From Streptomyces sp. 1222.5 (GTDB lineage: Bacteria > Actinomycetota > Actinomycetes > Streptomycetales > Streptomycetaceae), in assembly GCF_900105245.1 (NCBI RefSeq), contig NZ_FNSZ01000001.1:806001-870000 (forward strand): a stretch of DNA of 64,000 nt. The letters run 5' to 3'. The notes beneath the pieces were generated by a model. That model searched no databases. It worked only from the letters and a program-made list of their open reading frames with translations, and was not told where the DNA came from. Below are positions 40,241-49,498 of this stretch, in pieces; the stretch's first letter is position 1, and each line of letters begins with the position of its first letter. Made by a program: the position numbers and the translations under genes.

Positions 40241-41136
40241 TCGGCCGCGGTCAGCTGGTGCGGCAGCAGCAGGGTGTCCTCGATGGTGCCGGGGACATAG
40301 GTGCGGCCCCAGGTGCCGCCGCCCTTCTGTTCGGCGATGAACCGCCGCTCCCCCAGGGCCCTGAAGTCCTTGTCGGTGCGCTCCAGTTCGAGCAGCTCCT
40401 GGTAGGCGTCGAAGTCCTTCAGGTGCACGAGCCAGTGCAGCCGGTCCATGACGCCGAAGGTCTCCTCGTAGAGGTAGGAGGTGGCGCGTCCGGGCAGTTT
40501 GCGGTTGACCTCGTTCTGCCAGGCGAAGGCGTAGAGCCGGGCCTCCTTGCGGAACTCGTGGGTGGCCTGGCCCGTGCGGTGCAGGGTGAGCATGGCGTTC
40601 GCGGAGTGCAGCAGTTCGCCGTCGGGCCGGCCGGTCTGGAGCTTGGCCGGGTCCACCCAGAGGTCACCGGGGTCGTGGTCGTCCTCCTCGTGCACGAGGC
40701 CGTGCTGGGGGACGAGGATGCGTTCCTGGACGGAGCCCTCGACGACGGCGCGGCCCCAGACGCCCGCGCTGGCGTCGTCGACGACGCGGTCGCTCTCCAG
40801 CAGGTCGATCATCTTCTCGTCGTGGTCGACCATGTGCAGGCTGATGGCGTAGTCGTTGGGTGTCTTCCAGTGGATCAGCCAGTGGACCCGGTCCTGTTTG
40901 CCGAACGCCTCCTCGTAGAAGTAGAAGGAGGCGCCGTTGAGGTCGGACTGGTTCATGTAGGCGATCACGGAGGCGAAGAGCTTGCGGCCCTCGTCCCGGT
41001 GCTCGTACTTCAGCTGGGCGCTGCGGGCGATGGTGAAGCCCGAGTTGCCGGAGTGCAGCAGCTTGTCGGCCGGCACGGGGCTCTGTGCCGACGCGGGGCT
41101 GAGACCGGCCGTCCTCCGGGCTGTCCGCTGATCCAT
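40237..41136 (-). CDS. Two-repeat protein of unknown function, paralogue B
   Basis: A 299-residue paralogue of the protein at 36.9-37.8 kb, with the same two-half architecture. The repeats begin ADKLLHSGNSGFT and DGELLHSANAMLT and carry YEEAFGKQDRVHWLIHW and YEETFGVMDRLHWLVHL. I know no function. The ATG at 41136 has GGAAGGAC upstream. About 70 nt upstream of the ATG is a TAGCGT -10 with the operator palindrome 21 nt further, so this gene heads the operon B / AT-ER / A. The close coupling with the acyltransferase and pathway promoter argue for a biosynthetic role, perhaps binding or modifying an ACP-bound or released intermediate. Confidence 0.82.
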   Translation of the reverse strand: MDQRTARRTAGLSPASAQSPVPADKLLHSGNSGFTIARSAQLKYEHRDEGRKLFASVIAYMNQSDLNGASFYFYEEAFGKQDRVHWLIHWKTPNDYAISLHMVDHDEKMIDLLESDRVVDDASAGVWGRAVVEGSVQERILVPQHGLVHEEDDHDPGDLWVDPAKLQTGRPDGELLHSANAMLTLHRTGQATHEFRKEARLYAFAWQNEVNRKLPGRATSYLYEETFGVMDRLHWLVHLKDFDAYQELLELERTDKDFRALGERRFIAEQKGGGTWGRTYVPGTIEDTLLLPHQLTAAE

Positions 41137-41204
41137 GGAATGGCCGTCCTTCCGGTGCGGAGATGCGTGGCTCGGGCCGGCCCGCGGGGGGGCCGGCGCG
41201 AGCC

Positions 41205-41247
41205 ACGCTAGGCGGACCGCCGCCGGGGGGCTGCACAACTTTGAGCA
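41205..41247 (-). promoter_or_regulatory. Operator plus -10 upstream of paralogue B / AT-ER operon (site 4)
   Basis: TGCACAACTTTGAGCA (41232-41247, plus strand) matches the palindrome at 11 of 12 arm positions. On the minus strand TAGCGT (41210-41205) begins exactly 21 nt after it. The hexamer and spacing are the same as at the P450 promoter, although the intervening sequences differ. Confidence 0.72.
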
Positions 41248-41278
41248 GGCGGGGGGCGGTTCGCCGCCCCGCTGCTCG

Positions 41279-42838
41279 TCAGCTCGTCGCGGGCGCCTCC
41301 TCGGCGGGCCGCTCCGTCGCGGGGTCGGCCCGGCGGGGCATCTCCTTGAGGAACAGGGACACCACGAGGGCCACGGCGACGAGCAGCACGCAGACGAGGA
41401 ACATGTCCCCCATCGCGTGTGCGTAGCCGTCCAGCGCCCGTCCGCGCAGCGGCTCGGGCAGCCCGTGCAGCGCGGTGACGCCCTTGTCGGCGGCCCGCGC
41501 GGCGTCGGGGCCGACGTCGGTGAGGCGGTCGGTCACACGGGTGGTGAGGACGGTGCCGAGCACCGCCACGCCGACCGCGGAGCCCATCCGCTGGAAGAAG
41601 TTGGCGGCGCTGGTGGCGGCACCGATGTCCTGGGGCGGTACGGAGTTCTGCACGGCCGTGATGACGGGCTGCATCACCAGGCCGACGCCGGCGCCGAACA
41701 GGAAGGCGTACAGGCCGATCTGCCAGTAGGGCGTGTCGGCCGTGAGGCGGGACAGCAGCAGCATGGTGACGACGAGCAGCGCGGACCCGGAGACCGGGAA
41801 GACCTTGTACTTGCCGTTCTTGCTGATCAGTTGTCCGGAGGCGATGGAGGTCACGGTCAGGCCGAACATGGCGGGCAGCATGGCGAGGCCCGAGCGCGTG
41901 GAGGACATGCCCATGACCGCCTGGAAGTACAGCGGCAGGAACACGATGCCCGCGAACATGGCGGCACCGGCCAGCAGCCCGAACAGCGCGCCGATGCCGA
42001 ACACCGGGTTGCGGAACAGGCCCATGGGGATGACCGGTTCGGCCGCCCGGGTCTCCACCCACACGAACAGGACGCCCAGGGCGACGGCTCCGACGGCCAG
42101 CAGCAGCGACCCCGGCGCGGCCCAACCATAGGTGTCACCGGCCCAGTTCAGGTACAGCAGGGCGCAGACGACCGCACCGGCGACCAATGCGGCTCCGGCG
42201 AAGTCGACGGTGTGCGGCCGCTGCGGGCTGCGGATACGCAGGCCCACCGCGGTCGCCACCAGGGCCAGCACACCGACCGGCACGTTGATCAGGAAGATCC
42301 AGCGCCAGCCGGGTCCGTCCGTGAACCAGCCGCCGACCAGCGGCCCGACCACGCTGGACAGGCCGAACACCGCGCCGAACATGCCCTGGTAGCGGCCCCG
42401 GCGCTCCGGTGGCACGACGTCGGCGATCACCGCGAGCGCCAGCACGAACAGTCCGCCCGCGCCGAGACCTTGCAGCCCTCGGAAGACGATGAGCTGCCAG
42501 ATGCTCTGGGCGACGCCGCACAGCACGGATCCCACGACGAACACACCGATGGCGCACTGCACCACGGTCCGGCGGCCGTAGAGGTCGGAGACCTTGCCCC
42601 ACAGCGGTGTGACCGCCATCGAGGTGACCAGGTAGACCGTCACCACCCAGGGCAGGCGCTCCAGTCCGCCCAGTTCGCCGACGATGCTCGGCAGGGCGAC
42701 GCTGACGACGGTCTGGTCGAGGGCCGACAGCAGCATCCCCGCCATCACACCGGCGATGGCCAGTGTGGCCTGACGAGGGGTGGGCAGGGCCGGTGCCGCG
42801 TCCGCGGCCGCGGGGGCCGCCTCTGCGGAGTTTTCCAT
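41279..42838 (-). CDS. MFS drug exporter, DHA2 (EmrB/QacA) family
   Basis: A 519-residue membrane protein with the pattern of a 14-helix DHA2 exporter. Visible signatures are LDQTVVSVALPSI in the first helix, motif A GKVSDLYGRR, and motif C in the GPLVGGWFTD region followed by WRWIFLINVPVG. A basic/acidic tail (KEMPRRADPATERPAEE) ends the protein. It probably pumps the finished product out by proton antiport and gives self-resistance. The ATG has GGAAGGAACGG upstream. It lies 46 nt after the second PKS and is probably cotranscribed with it. No ABC exporter is present in the window. Confidence 0.93.
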   Translation of the reverse strand: MENSAEAAPAAADAAPALPTPRQATLAIAGVMAGMLLSALDQTVVSVALPSIVGELGGLERLPWVVTVYLVTSMAVTPLWGKVSDLYGRRTVVQCAIGVFVVGSVLCGVAQSIWQLIVFRGLQGLGAGGLFVLALAVIADVVPPERRGRYQGMFGAVFGLSSVVGPLVGGWFTDGPGWRWIFLINVPVGVLALVATAVGLRIRSPQRPHTVDFAGAALVAGAVVCALLYLNWAGDTYGWAAPGSLLLAVGAVALGVLFVWVETRAAEPVIPMGLFRNPVFGIGALFGLLAGAAMFAGIVFLPLYFQAVMGMSSTRSGLAMLPAMFGLTVTSIASGQLISKNGKYKVFPVSGSALLVVTMLLLSRLTADTPYWQIGLYAFLFGAGVGLVMQPVITAVQNSVPPQDIGAATSAANFFQRMGSAVGVAVLGTVLTTRVTDRLTDVGPDAARAADKGVTALHGLPEPLRGRALDGYAHAMGDMFLVCVLLVAVALVVSLFLKEMPRRADPATERPAEEAPATS

Positions 42839-42884
42839 GGCTGGTCCGTTCCTTCCGTGGGGGGTCTGGCCGGCGGGCCGGGCG

Positions 42885-45800
42885 CTACGGCACGGGCGCC
42901 GCCGGGGTGGGTGCGGAAACCTCGCCCGTCACCCGGCGGGTGACGAAGCGCAGATCGAGGATGGCGGCGCGCACGGGGACCGGCCCGGGATCGGGCGTGC
43001 GGTCCGGCGTGCCTGCCCGGGTGACGGAGTCGGTGGCCGGGCCCCTGGCGGAGATCGGGTCCGGCGTGGGCGTGCCGGCGGCGGGACCGGTGTACGTGGG
43101 GGCGGCGGTGTCCCGCTCCAGCCACAGCCGCCTGCGGCGGTACTCGGGGGCGGGCAGCGGCCGTCGTACCGGTACGCCCGCGGGACGGTCGCGCGGGTCG
43201 AGCGCGGAGGCGACGAGGTGGGCGTTGGTCCCGCCGAGCCCGAAGGAGCTGATGCCCGCGACCCGCCGCTCGGGCGGCGCCGCCCATTCCTCGACCGCCG
43301 TCACCGGCCGGAACGGGGAGTGCGCGAAGTCGAAGCGCGGGTTGGGTGTGTCGCAGAACAGGGTGGGCGGGACCAGTCCGTGCTCCAGGCTCAGCGCGAC
43401 CTTGATCAGACCTGCCACGCCCGCCGCGCTCAGCAGGTGCCCGACGTTGGCCTTCACGCTGCCGATGGCACAGCGGCCGTACGGTTCCTCGGCACCGCCG
43501 AACGCGTCGGTGAGCGCCTTGAGTTCCATCGGGTCGCCGATCCGGGTGGCGGTGCCGTGCGCCTCCACGAGCCCGATCTCGTCGGCCCGGCGGCCCGCGG
43601 CGGCCAGGGCCTTGCGGACGACGGCGGTCTGCGCGGCCGGATTCGGTGTGGTCGTGCCCATCGTGTGGCCGTCGTTGTTGACGGCGACCGCCTCGATCAC
43701 GGCGTGGACCGGGTCGCCGTCGCGCAGGGCGGCGCCCAGCGGCTTCAGCAGTACGGCGCCGCAGGCCTCTCCGGGCACGATGCCGTCCGCCTGCTCGTCG
43801 AACGGGCGGCAACGCCCCGTGGGCGACAGCACCCGCGCGGCGCTGAACTCCAGGTAGGGGCGTTCGTCCAGCAGGATCTCCACCCCGCCGGCCAGGGCGA
43901 GCTCCGACTCCCCGGACAACACGCTGCGGCAGGCCAGCTGCACGCTCACCAGGGACGACGAACAAGCGCTGTCCACCACCATGTTGGGGCCGCGGAAGTC
44001 GAACCGGTGCGCCACCTGCGCGGCGAGGAAGTTCTGGTCGGACTGGAGCACGTCGGGCCGCAGCGGCGCGCGGCGCGGGTAGGTGGAGATCCGGCCGCCG
44101 ACGAACACGCCCACGTCCCGGCCGCGCAGCTCCTCGCCCCGGTACCCCGCGTCGGCCAGGCAGTCCCGGGTGGCTTCGAGGAACAGCCGGATGCCCGGGT
44201 CCAGGACGGTGGCCTCGTCGTCCGTGAGCTGGAACGGCTCGGGATCGAAGCGTTCGAGGCCGTCGAGGAACCCTCCCCACTTCCCGGTGCTGCGGCCCGG
44301 TGCGTGGTCGGGGCTGTAGAGCGCCTCGGTGTCCCACCGCCCGGGCGGTACCTCTTTGACGGCACAGTGTCCCTGGAGGAGGTTGCGCCAGTAGGTGGCG
44401 ACGTCGGGCGCACCCGGGAAGCGGCCCGCCATGCCGATGACGGCGACCTTGGTCTCCGTACCGCCGTGCGCGGGGCGGGGGGCGGCCGCGGGGGCTTCTA
44501 CCGGGTGCGAGGGCTGGTGGGCGGGTGGCGCGGAGACGGCCGCGACGGCGGGGGTACCCGCGGCGGGCGCGGGAGCGTCGGCGGGCGGGGACGTACGCGG
44601 TTCCGCCTCATGGCGCGGGGCCAGGCCGAGACCGGTCAGGTGGCCGTGCAGCTGCTCGACGCTGGGGTGTTCCAGCAGCAGCGACGGCGGGAGGCGTTCG
44701 CCGACGGCCTCCTCGACGTGGTCGAGGAGTTCGCCCAGCATCACGGACTCCACGCCGAGGTCGGCGAAGTCCGCCGTGACGTCGAGGTCGGCCTCCGGGG
44801 TGCCCAGCACCGCGCACACCAGCCGCACCAGCCAGGCGGGTCCGCCGTCCGTCGAGGATCCCGCCGAGGACACCTCGGCGCGGGCCGCGTCGGGCGCGGA
44901 CCGCGGACGTGCGCCGGCCACCGGCCGCGCGGCCGCCGTCCCCCCGGCCTCGCCGGCCCGGCTGTCGAGCAGTGTTCCGGCGTCGAACGACGGGTCCAGC
45001 GGGACGGCCGGCAGGACCGTGCCGCCCCAGGGCATCGCCAGTACCTGGTCGAGGACGCGCAGGCCCTGCGTGTCGTTCAGGCTGTCCAGGCCGACGGGCG
45101 CGCAGACGTTCTCCTTGCCCCGGGCCGCTCCGCTGTCGGTCCACATCGGCCAGCACACCGAGCGGAAGTGGGCACCGCCCTGCCGCACCCGGTGGGCGAG
45201 GAGGAAGTCCATAGCCGCGTTCGCTGCCGCGTAGTCCGTGACGCCCACGGCCAGGCGGGGAACGAGCGCGCAGGCCGAGGAGAAGGCCACGAAGAAGTCG
45301 AGCCGGTCGCCGGCGCAGAGGGCGGCGAGGGTGTCGAGACCGTCGGCCTTGGGTGCGAAGGACGCGCGTATCGAGGCGGTGTCCTTGCCGACGAAGGCGG
45401 GGCGGCCGGTCCCGATCCCGCCGGCGCAGTGCACGACGCCGCCCAGGGGCGCGAGTTCGGTCCGCACACGGTCCAGGAAGGCTCCGAGGGCGGACGCGTC
45501 GGTGAGCGGGCCGGTGTGCACCAGGACGCGGGCGCCGAGCCGTTCCAGCCGTCGTACGTTCTCCACCGCCTCGGCCTCGGCCTCGCCGAGGGCCTCGGGC
45601 GCGTCCCACAGGTGACGGGCCGGCAGCGGCCGGCCGCCGAGGACGGCGATCGCCCCGGCACCGCGTTCGACGAGGTGGGCGGCGACGCGGGCGCCGATGC
45701 CTCGGGTGCCGCCGGTGACGACGTAGGCGCGGTCCGGGTCCGGGGTGAAGGGGACGGCCCGGCCGAGGGTGGGGCGCAACAGGGGTTCGTAGCGCAGCCC

Positions 45801-48800
45801 GTGCCGGTGGCAGATCTCCGCCCTGGCGCCCGGCAGGTGCCATTCGCCCCACAGTGAGGCGGCCAGCCGGTCGGTGTCGGCGGTGGCCAGGTCGGTGTCG
45901 ACCACGGTGGTGTCCAGCCGGCCGTACTCGGCGCCGAGGCAGCGCAGGAACCCGGCCATGCGGGCGCCGGAGGGGTCGGGGGCGGGGCCGTCGAGGTCCT
46001 GGAGTCCGCGTACGGCCTGGATTCCGCGCAGTCGTGTGCCGGGCCGGGCTCCGAGCAGGCGACGGATCAGCAGCAGACGGGCGGTCCACGGCCCGGGATC
46101 CGCGGGGTCCGCGCGGTCCAGGTCGGTGAGGTCCATCCAGCCGGCGATCAGCGGGTGGCGGGCGAGCAGGTCGCCGGTGACGGCGTCGGCCTGCTCGTCG
46201 TCGGCGAACCCGACCGTGCCGTCGAGGAGTTCCTGCGTGCCGTGGTCGTCCCGGACGAGGACGGGGACGAGGGTGCCCCGTGGTGCCGTCGCCGCGAGCG
46301 CGTCCGCGAGACCGCGCGTGGCCGTGCCGTACAGACAGAGCACCACGCCCTCGGCGGGGCCGGAGCCGGCGTTCACCTCGCCGGTGGGCAGCCACTCCCG
46401 GCGCAGCAACACGGCGTCTCCGTCGGGCTGTTGTCCGGCCTCGACGGGACCGGTCGTAGCGGCGTGCGCCTGCACCGTCTCCACGGGCCGGGACGGGCCC
46501 GCGGCCGCGGGTGCCGGGGCGTCGACGGCGGGCGCACCGGCTGCGGTCTCCGGTATCCAGCACCGCATGCGGGCGAAGGGGTACGCCGGCAGGGTGGTGA
46601 CGCGTGGCCGCACCTCCGGCTCTCGTGGGTGCAGCAGGGGCCAGTCCACCGGCCCGCCGGCCGCCCAGTGCCGGGCGAGCGCGCCCAGGTCGGCCTCGGG
46701 TCCGTCGGGCAGCAGCCGTCCCTGCGGCCGTCCCCCGTGCGGGGCCCGCCCGCGTACGACCCCGCCGGTGGCGGAGCCGGCCGCGAAATCCGCCAGACGG
46801 GCGGACGCTTCGGCGGGGTCGCCGACGACGAGCGCCAGCCGCTCCCGCAGCGGTTCCCGGCCCACCTGGAGGGTCCAGGCGACATCGGCCAGGGCGGGTG
46901 CGTCGGGAGCGCGCAGCCGTGCGGCGAGGCGCGAGGCGGAGTCCTTCAGACGCTGCCCGTCGTAGGCCGACAGTACGAGCAACTGGGGCCGGCCCGGTCC
47001 GCTCGCCCGTGGTGCGGTGGTGTCCGGTTCGGGGCGGGCGGGGTACTCCTCCACGATCAGGTGGGCGATGGTGCCGCCGGCGCCGAAGGAGCTGATGCCG
47101 GCGCGCCGGGGGCGCGGTGTGCCGTCCGGGCCGGTCGGTCGCGGCCACGGGGCGGCGGTCCGCTGGGCCCGGAAGGGGACGGTGTCCCAGTCGATGTTCG
47201 GGTTGAGGTCGTCGGCGTGCAGCGTCGGGGCCAGGGTGCGGTGCTCCAGTTGGAGCAGGACCTTGGTGAACGCCGCGATGCCCGCCGCGGCCTCGGCGTG
47301 CCCGATGGTGGACTTCACCGAACCGATCGGCAGGGATCCCGGCGCGCGGTCGGCGGTGCCGAAAACCCGGCCCAGACCGTCGATCTCGACCGGGTCACCG
47401 AGGGCGGTGCCCGCTCCGTGGGCCTCCAGGTAGTCGATGTCGCCGGGGAGCAGTCCCGCGTCGGCGAGGGCACCGCGGACCACGTCGCCCTGCGCGGCGG
47501 GGGACGGGACGAGATAGCCGTTGGTGCGTCCGGCGTGCACCACGGCGCTGCCCCGGATCACGGCGCGCACCCGGTCGCCGTCCGCGAGGGCGCGTTCCAG
47601 CGGCTTCAGGACGAGGACGCCCACGGCCTCCGCCGGTACGAACCCGTCGCCGCCCGCGCCGAAGCTGCGGCACCGGCGGGAGCTGGAGGTCAGTGACATC
47701 AGCCGCTGCTGGACGAACTTGTTGGGGTGCAGGGACAGGTTGACGGCACCCGCGAGGGCGATCTCGCAGTCGCCGGCCCGCAGGGCCCGTACGGCCAGGT
47801 GCAGGGCGGCCAGCGAGGAGGAGCACATGGTGTCGACGGCGAGGCTGGGGCCGTGCAGGTCGAGGATGTACGAGACGCGGTTGGCGATGTTGCCGAGCGC
47901 GCCGCCCGCGTAGGCGGGGCGTCCCCGCAGGGTTTCCTCGACGCCGAAGAAGGCGTAGTCGGCGTACATGGCGCCGGCGTACACCCCGACCCGGGAGCCG
48001 TGCCGCTCGCGCAGCCGCTGCCGGGGGTGGGCGGCGTTCTCCAGGGCGGCCCAGGCCGTCTCCAGGAAGAGCCGTTCCTGCGGGTCCATGAAGGAGGCGT
48101 CGCGCGGGGTGATGCCGAAGAGCAGCGGGTCGAAGCGGTCGACGTCGTCGAGGAATCCGCCGATCATGTCGTCCACGGGCCAGCCGGGCCGGTGCCGTTC
48201 GGGCGGCAGGGCGGTGACGCAGTCGTGTCCGGTGGCCAGGTGGGACCAGAAGGTCTCCAGGTCCGGGGAGTTCGGGAAGCGGCCGGCGACGCCGATGACG
48301 GCGATCGCGCCGGTGCCGTCCGCGGCGGGCCGCGCGTCCGGGCCCACGGCCGGATGTGCCGCCCCGGCCGGGAGGGTGCGGGAGGCAAGGTCGCGCGGCG
48401 GGGGTTTCGGTGCCGGCTCCTGCGTGCGGCGCCGGGCTCCGCATCGGTGCACGGCGTCCGCGGCCACCTCGGCGATGTCGCCGTGCTCGAAGAACAGGGT
48501 CCGGCTGCCGACGCCCCAGTCCTCGGCCAGCAGCGCGTTCAGTTCGCCGATCTGCAGCGAGGTCAGTCCGTACTCGACGAAGGGCGTCCGCGCGTCGAGC
48601 TCGTCCCGGGGTATCCCCGACACCTCGGCGTACCGGTCGAGGAGGGCGGCCTCCAGTGCGGCCACGCGCGGTTCGGCCGGATCCGGCGCCTGTGCCGCCT
48701 CCGGAGTGCCGGGCACGCGAGAGATGTCCGGTACGTGCGGTCGTGTGCCGTCGGCGGACAACGACACGGACAGGGACACGGACTCGGACTCGGGCTCGGG

Positions 48801-49352
48801 CTCGGCTCCTGCCCCGGCCTCCGTCTCCGTCTCCATCTCCGCGAACGGGTACACCGGCAGCGGCACACGGGACCGCCGCGTACGCCAGTAGCTCTGCCAG
48901 GGCAGGTCGGCGCCGTCGGCCCACTGCCGGGCCGCCTCCGCCGCGGTGGCGGGGGGTCCGGTGGCGGCCTGTGCTCCGGGGCCGGCCTGCCCCGTGTGCA
49001 CGGCCGGGTCGGGGCGGCCCGCCAGGAAGGCGCCGAGCCCGGCGAGGACACCGTGGAGATCGGGGTGCACGACGGCCAGCCGGTGCCGCATCGGCACCCT
49101 GCCGGTCTGCGTCGTCCAGGCCACGTCGGCCGCCGCCGGCGCCCGTTCCTGCCGCAGCAGGTGGGCGAGGCGGTCGTGCAGGGCGCGTGCGGCACGGGCC
49201 AGCCGCGCCGGGTCGCCCGCCGACACCAGGACGACGGCGGGATCGGCCGGACCCGAGTCGGCGCCGGCGGGCCGCGGGTCGGGGGCCGGCGGCGGAGCGG
49301 AGGTACCGCCGCCGGGGTGGCTGTCGATGTCGGTGCGCTCCATAGGATTCAT
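42885..49352 (-). CDS. Trans-AT PKS: linker-ACP-KS-KR-ACP-KS (C-terminal half of LnmI)
   Basis: A 2155-residue PKS without AT domains. Residues 37-170 form a post-KS linker (DVAWTTQTGRVPMRHRLAVV, then PVYPF) with no KS before it. ACP (Ser265, YGLTSL) follows, then KS 349-769 (Cys510 in DTMCSSS, H645, H685), KR 980-1465 (TGGTRGIG, Tyr in VTDYAAANA), ACP (Ser1536, GVESVM) and KS 1635-2050 (Cys1797, H1932, H1972). Both KSs keep Cys-His-His, though the first reads DTMC and HGAGT. The missing leading KS is at the end of the NRPS protein, so the two together correspond to one LnmI-like protein (4523 residues in total). The final KS is completed by the DH-ACP-KR at the start of the giant PKS. The ATG at 49352 has GGAG upstream and operator site 5 lies 130-146 nt before it. 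Confidence 0.93.
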   Translation of the reverse strand: MNPMERTDIDSHPGGGTSAPPPAPDPRPAGADSGPADPAVVLVSAGDPARLARAARALHDRLAHLLRQERAPAAADVAWTTQTGRVPMRHRLAVVHPDLHGVLAGLGAFLAGRPDPAVHTGQAGPGAQAATGPPATAAEAARQWADGADLPWQSYWRTRRSRVPLPVYPFAEMETETEAGAGAEPEPESESVSLSVSLSADGTRPHVPDISRVPGTPEAAQAPDPAEPRVAALEAALLDRYAEVSGIPRDELDARTPFVEYGLTSLQIGELNALLAEDWGVGSRTLFFEHGDIAEVAADAVHRCGARRRTQEPAPKPPPRDLASRTLPAGAAHPAVGPDARPAADGTGAIAVIGVAGRFPNSPDLETFWSHLATGHDCVTALPPERHRPGWPVDDMIGGFLDDVDRFDPLLFGITPRDASFMDPQERLFLETAWAALENAAHPRQRLRERHGSRVGVYAGAMYADYAFFGVEETLRGRPAYAGGALGNIANRVSYILDLHGPSLAVDTMCSSSLAALHLAVRALRAGDCEIALAGAVNLSLHPNKFVQQRLMSLTSSSRRCRSFGAGGDGFVPAEAVGVLVLKPLERALADGDRVRAVIRGSAVVHAGRTNGYLVPSPAAQGDVVRGALADAGLLPGDIDYLEAHGAGTALGDPVEIDGLGRVFGTADRAPGSLPIGSVKSTIGHAEAAAGIAAFTKVLLQLEHRTLAPTLHADDLNPNIDWDTVPFRAQRTAAPWPRPTGPDGTPRPRRAGISSFGAGGTIAHLIVEEYPARPEPDTTAPRASGPGRPQLLVLSAYDGQRLKDSASRLAARLRAPDAPALADVAWTLQVGREPLRERLALVVGDPAEASARLADFAAGSATGGVVRGRAPHGGRPQGRLLPDGPEADLGALARHWAAGGPVDWPLLHPREPEVRPRVTTLPAYPFARMRCWIPETAAGAPAVDAPAPAAAGPSRPVETVQAHAATTGPVEAGQQPDGDAVLLRREWLPTGEVNAGSGPAEGVVLCLYGTATRGLADALAATAPRGTLVPVLVRDDHGTQELLDGTVGFADDEQADAVTGDLLARHPLIAGWMDLTDLDRADPADPGPWTARLLLIRRLLGARPGTRLRGIQAVRGLQDLDGPAPDPSGARMAGFLRCLGAEYGRLDTTVVDTDLATADTDRLAASLWGEWHLPGARAEICHRHGLRYEPLLRPTLGRAVPFTPDPDRAYVVTGGTRGIGARVAAHLVERGAGAIAVLGGRPLPARHLWDAPEALGEAEAEAVENVRRLERLGARVLVHTGPLTDASALGAFLDRVRTELAPLGGVVHCAGGIGTGRPAFVGKDTASIRASFAPKADGLDTLAALCAGDRLDFFVAFSSACALVPRLAVGVTDYAAANAAMDFLLAHRVRQGGAHFRSVCWPMWTDSGAARGKENVCAPVGLDSLNDTQGLRVLDQVLAMPWGGTVLPAVPLDPSFDAGTLLDSRAGEAGGTAAARPVAGARPRSAPDAARAEVSSAGSSTDGGPAWLVRLVCAVLGTPEADLDVTADFADLGVESVMLGELLDHVEEAVGERLPPSLLLEHPSVEQLHGHLTGLGLAPRHEAEPRTSPPADAPAPAAGTPAVAAVSAPPAHQPSHPVEAPAAAPRPAHGGTETKVAVIGMAGRFPGAPDVATYWRNLLQGHCAVKEVPPGRWDTEALYSPDHAPGRSTGKWGGFLDGLERFDPEPFQLTDDEATVLDPGIRLFLEATRDCLADAGYRGEELRGRDVGVFVGGRISTYPRRAPLRPDVLQSDQNFLAAQVAHRFDFRGPNMVVDSACSSSLVSVQLACRSVLSGESELALAGGVEILLDERPYLEFSAARVLSPTGRCRPFDEQADGIVPGEACGAVLLKPLGAALRDGDPVHAVIEAVAVNNDGHTMGTTTPNPAAQTAVVRKALAAAGRRADEIGLVEAHGTATRIGDPMELKALTDAFGGAEEPYGRCAIGSVKANVGHLLSAAGVAGLIKVALSLEHGLVPPTLFCDTPNPRFDFAHSPFRPVTAVEEWAAPPERRVAGISSFGLGGTNAHLVASALDPRDRPAGVPVRRPLPAPEYRRRRLWLERDTAAPTYTGPAAGTPTPDPISARGPATDSVTRAGTPDRTPDPGPVPVRAAILDLRFVTRRVTGEVSAPTPAAPVP

Positions 49353-49455
49353 GCCGTCTCACTCCACGGGTGTCGACCTCTGCTCGGTCCGTGTCGGTCC
49401 GGGCACGCGGCATGCCCGTGGGGTCCCGTGTACGGGACGCCACTGTCCGTCGCAG

Positions 49456-49498
49456 ACCGTATCGGCGATTGCTGGGTGTGTCCGCTCATTCATGGGCG
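49456..49498 (-). promoter_or_regulatory. Weaker operator plus -10 upstream of second PKS (site 5)
   Basis: CGCTCATTCATGGGCG (49483-49498, plus strand) is a degenerate copy, with one good CGCTCA/TGAGCG half. It overlaps the stop codon of the upstream AT-ER gene. On the minus strand TACGGT (49461-49456) begins exactly 21 nt away, the same spacing as at sites 1, 3 and 4, which argues it is real. Confidence 0.5.
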
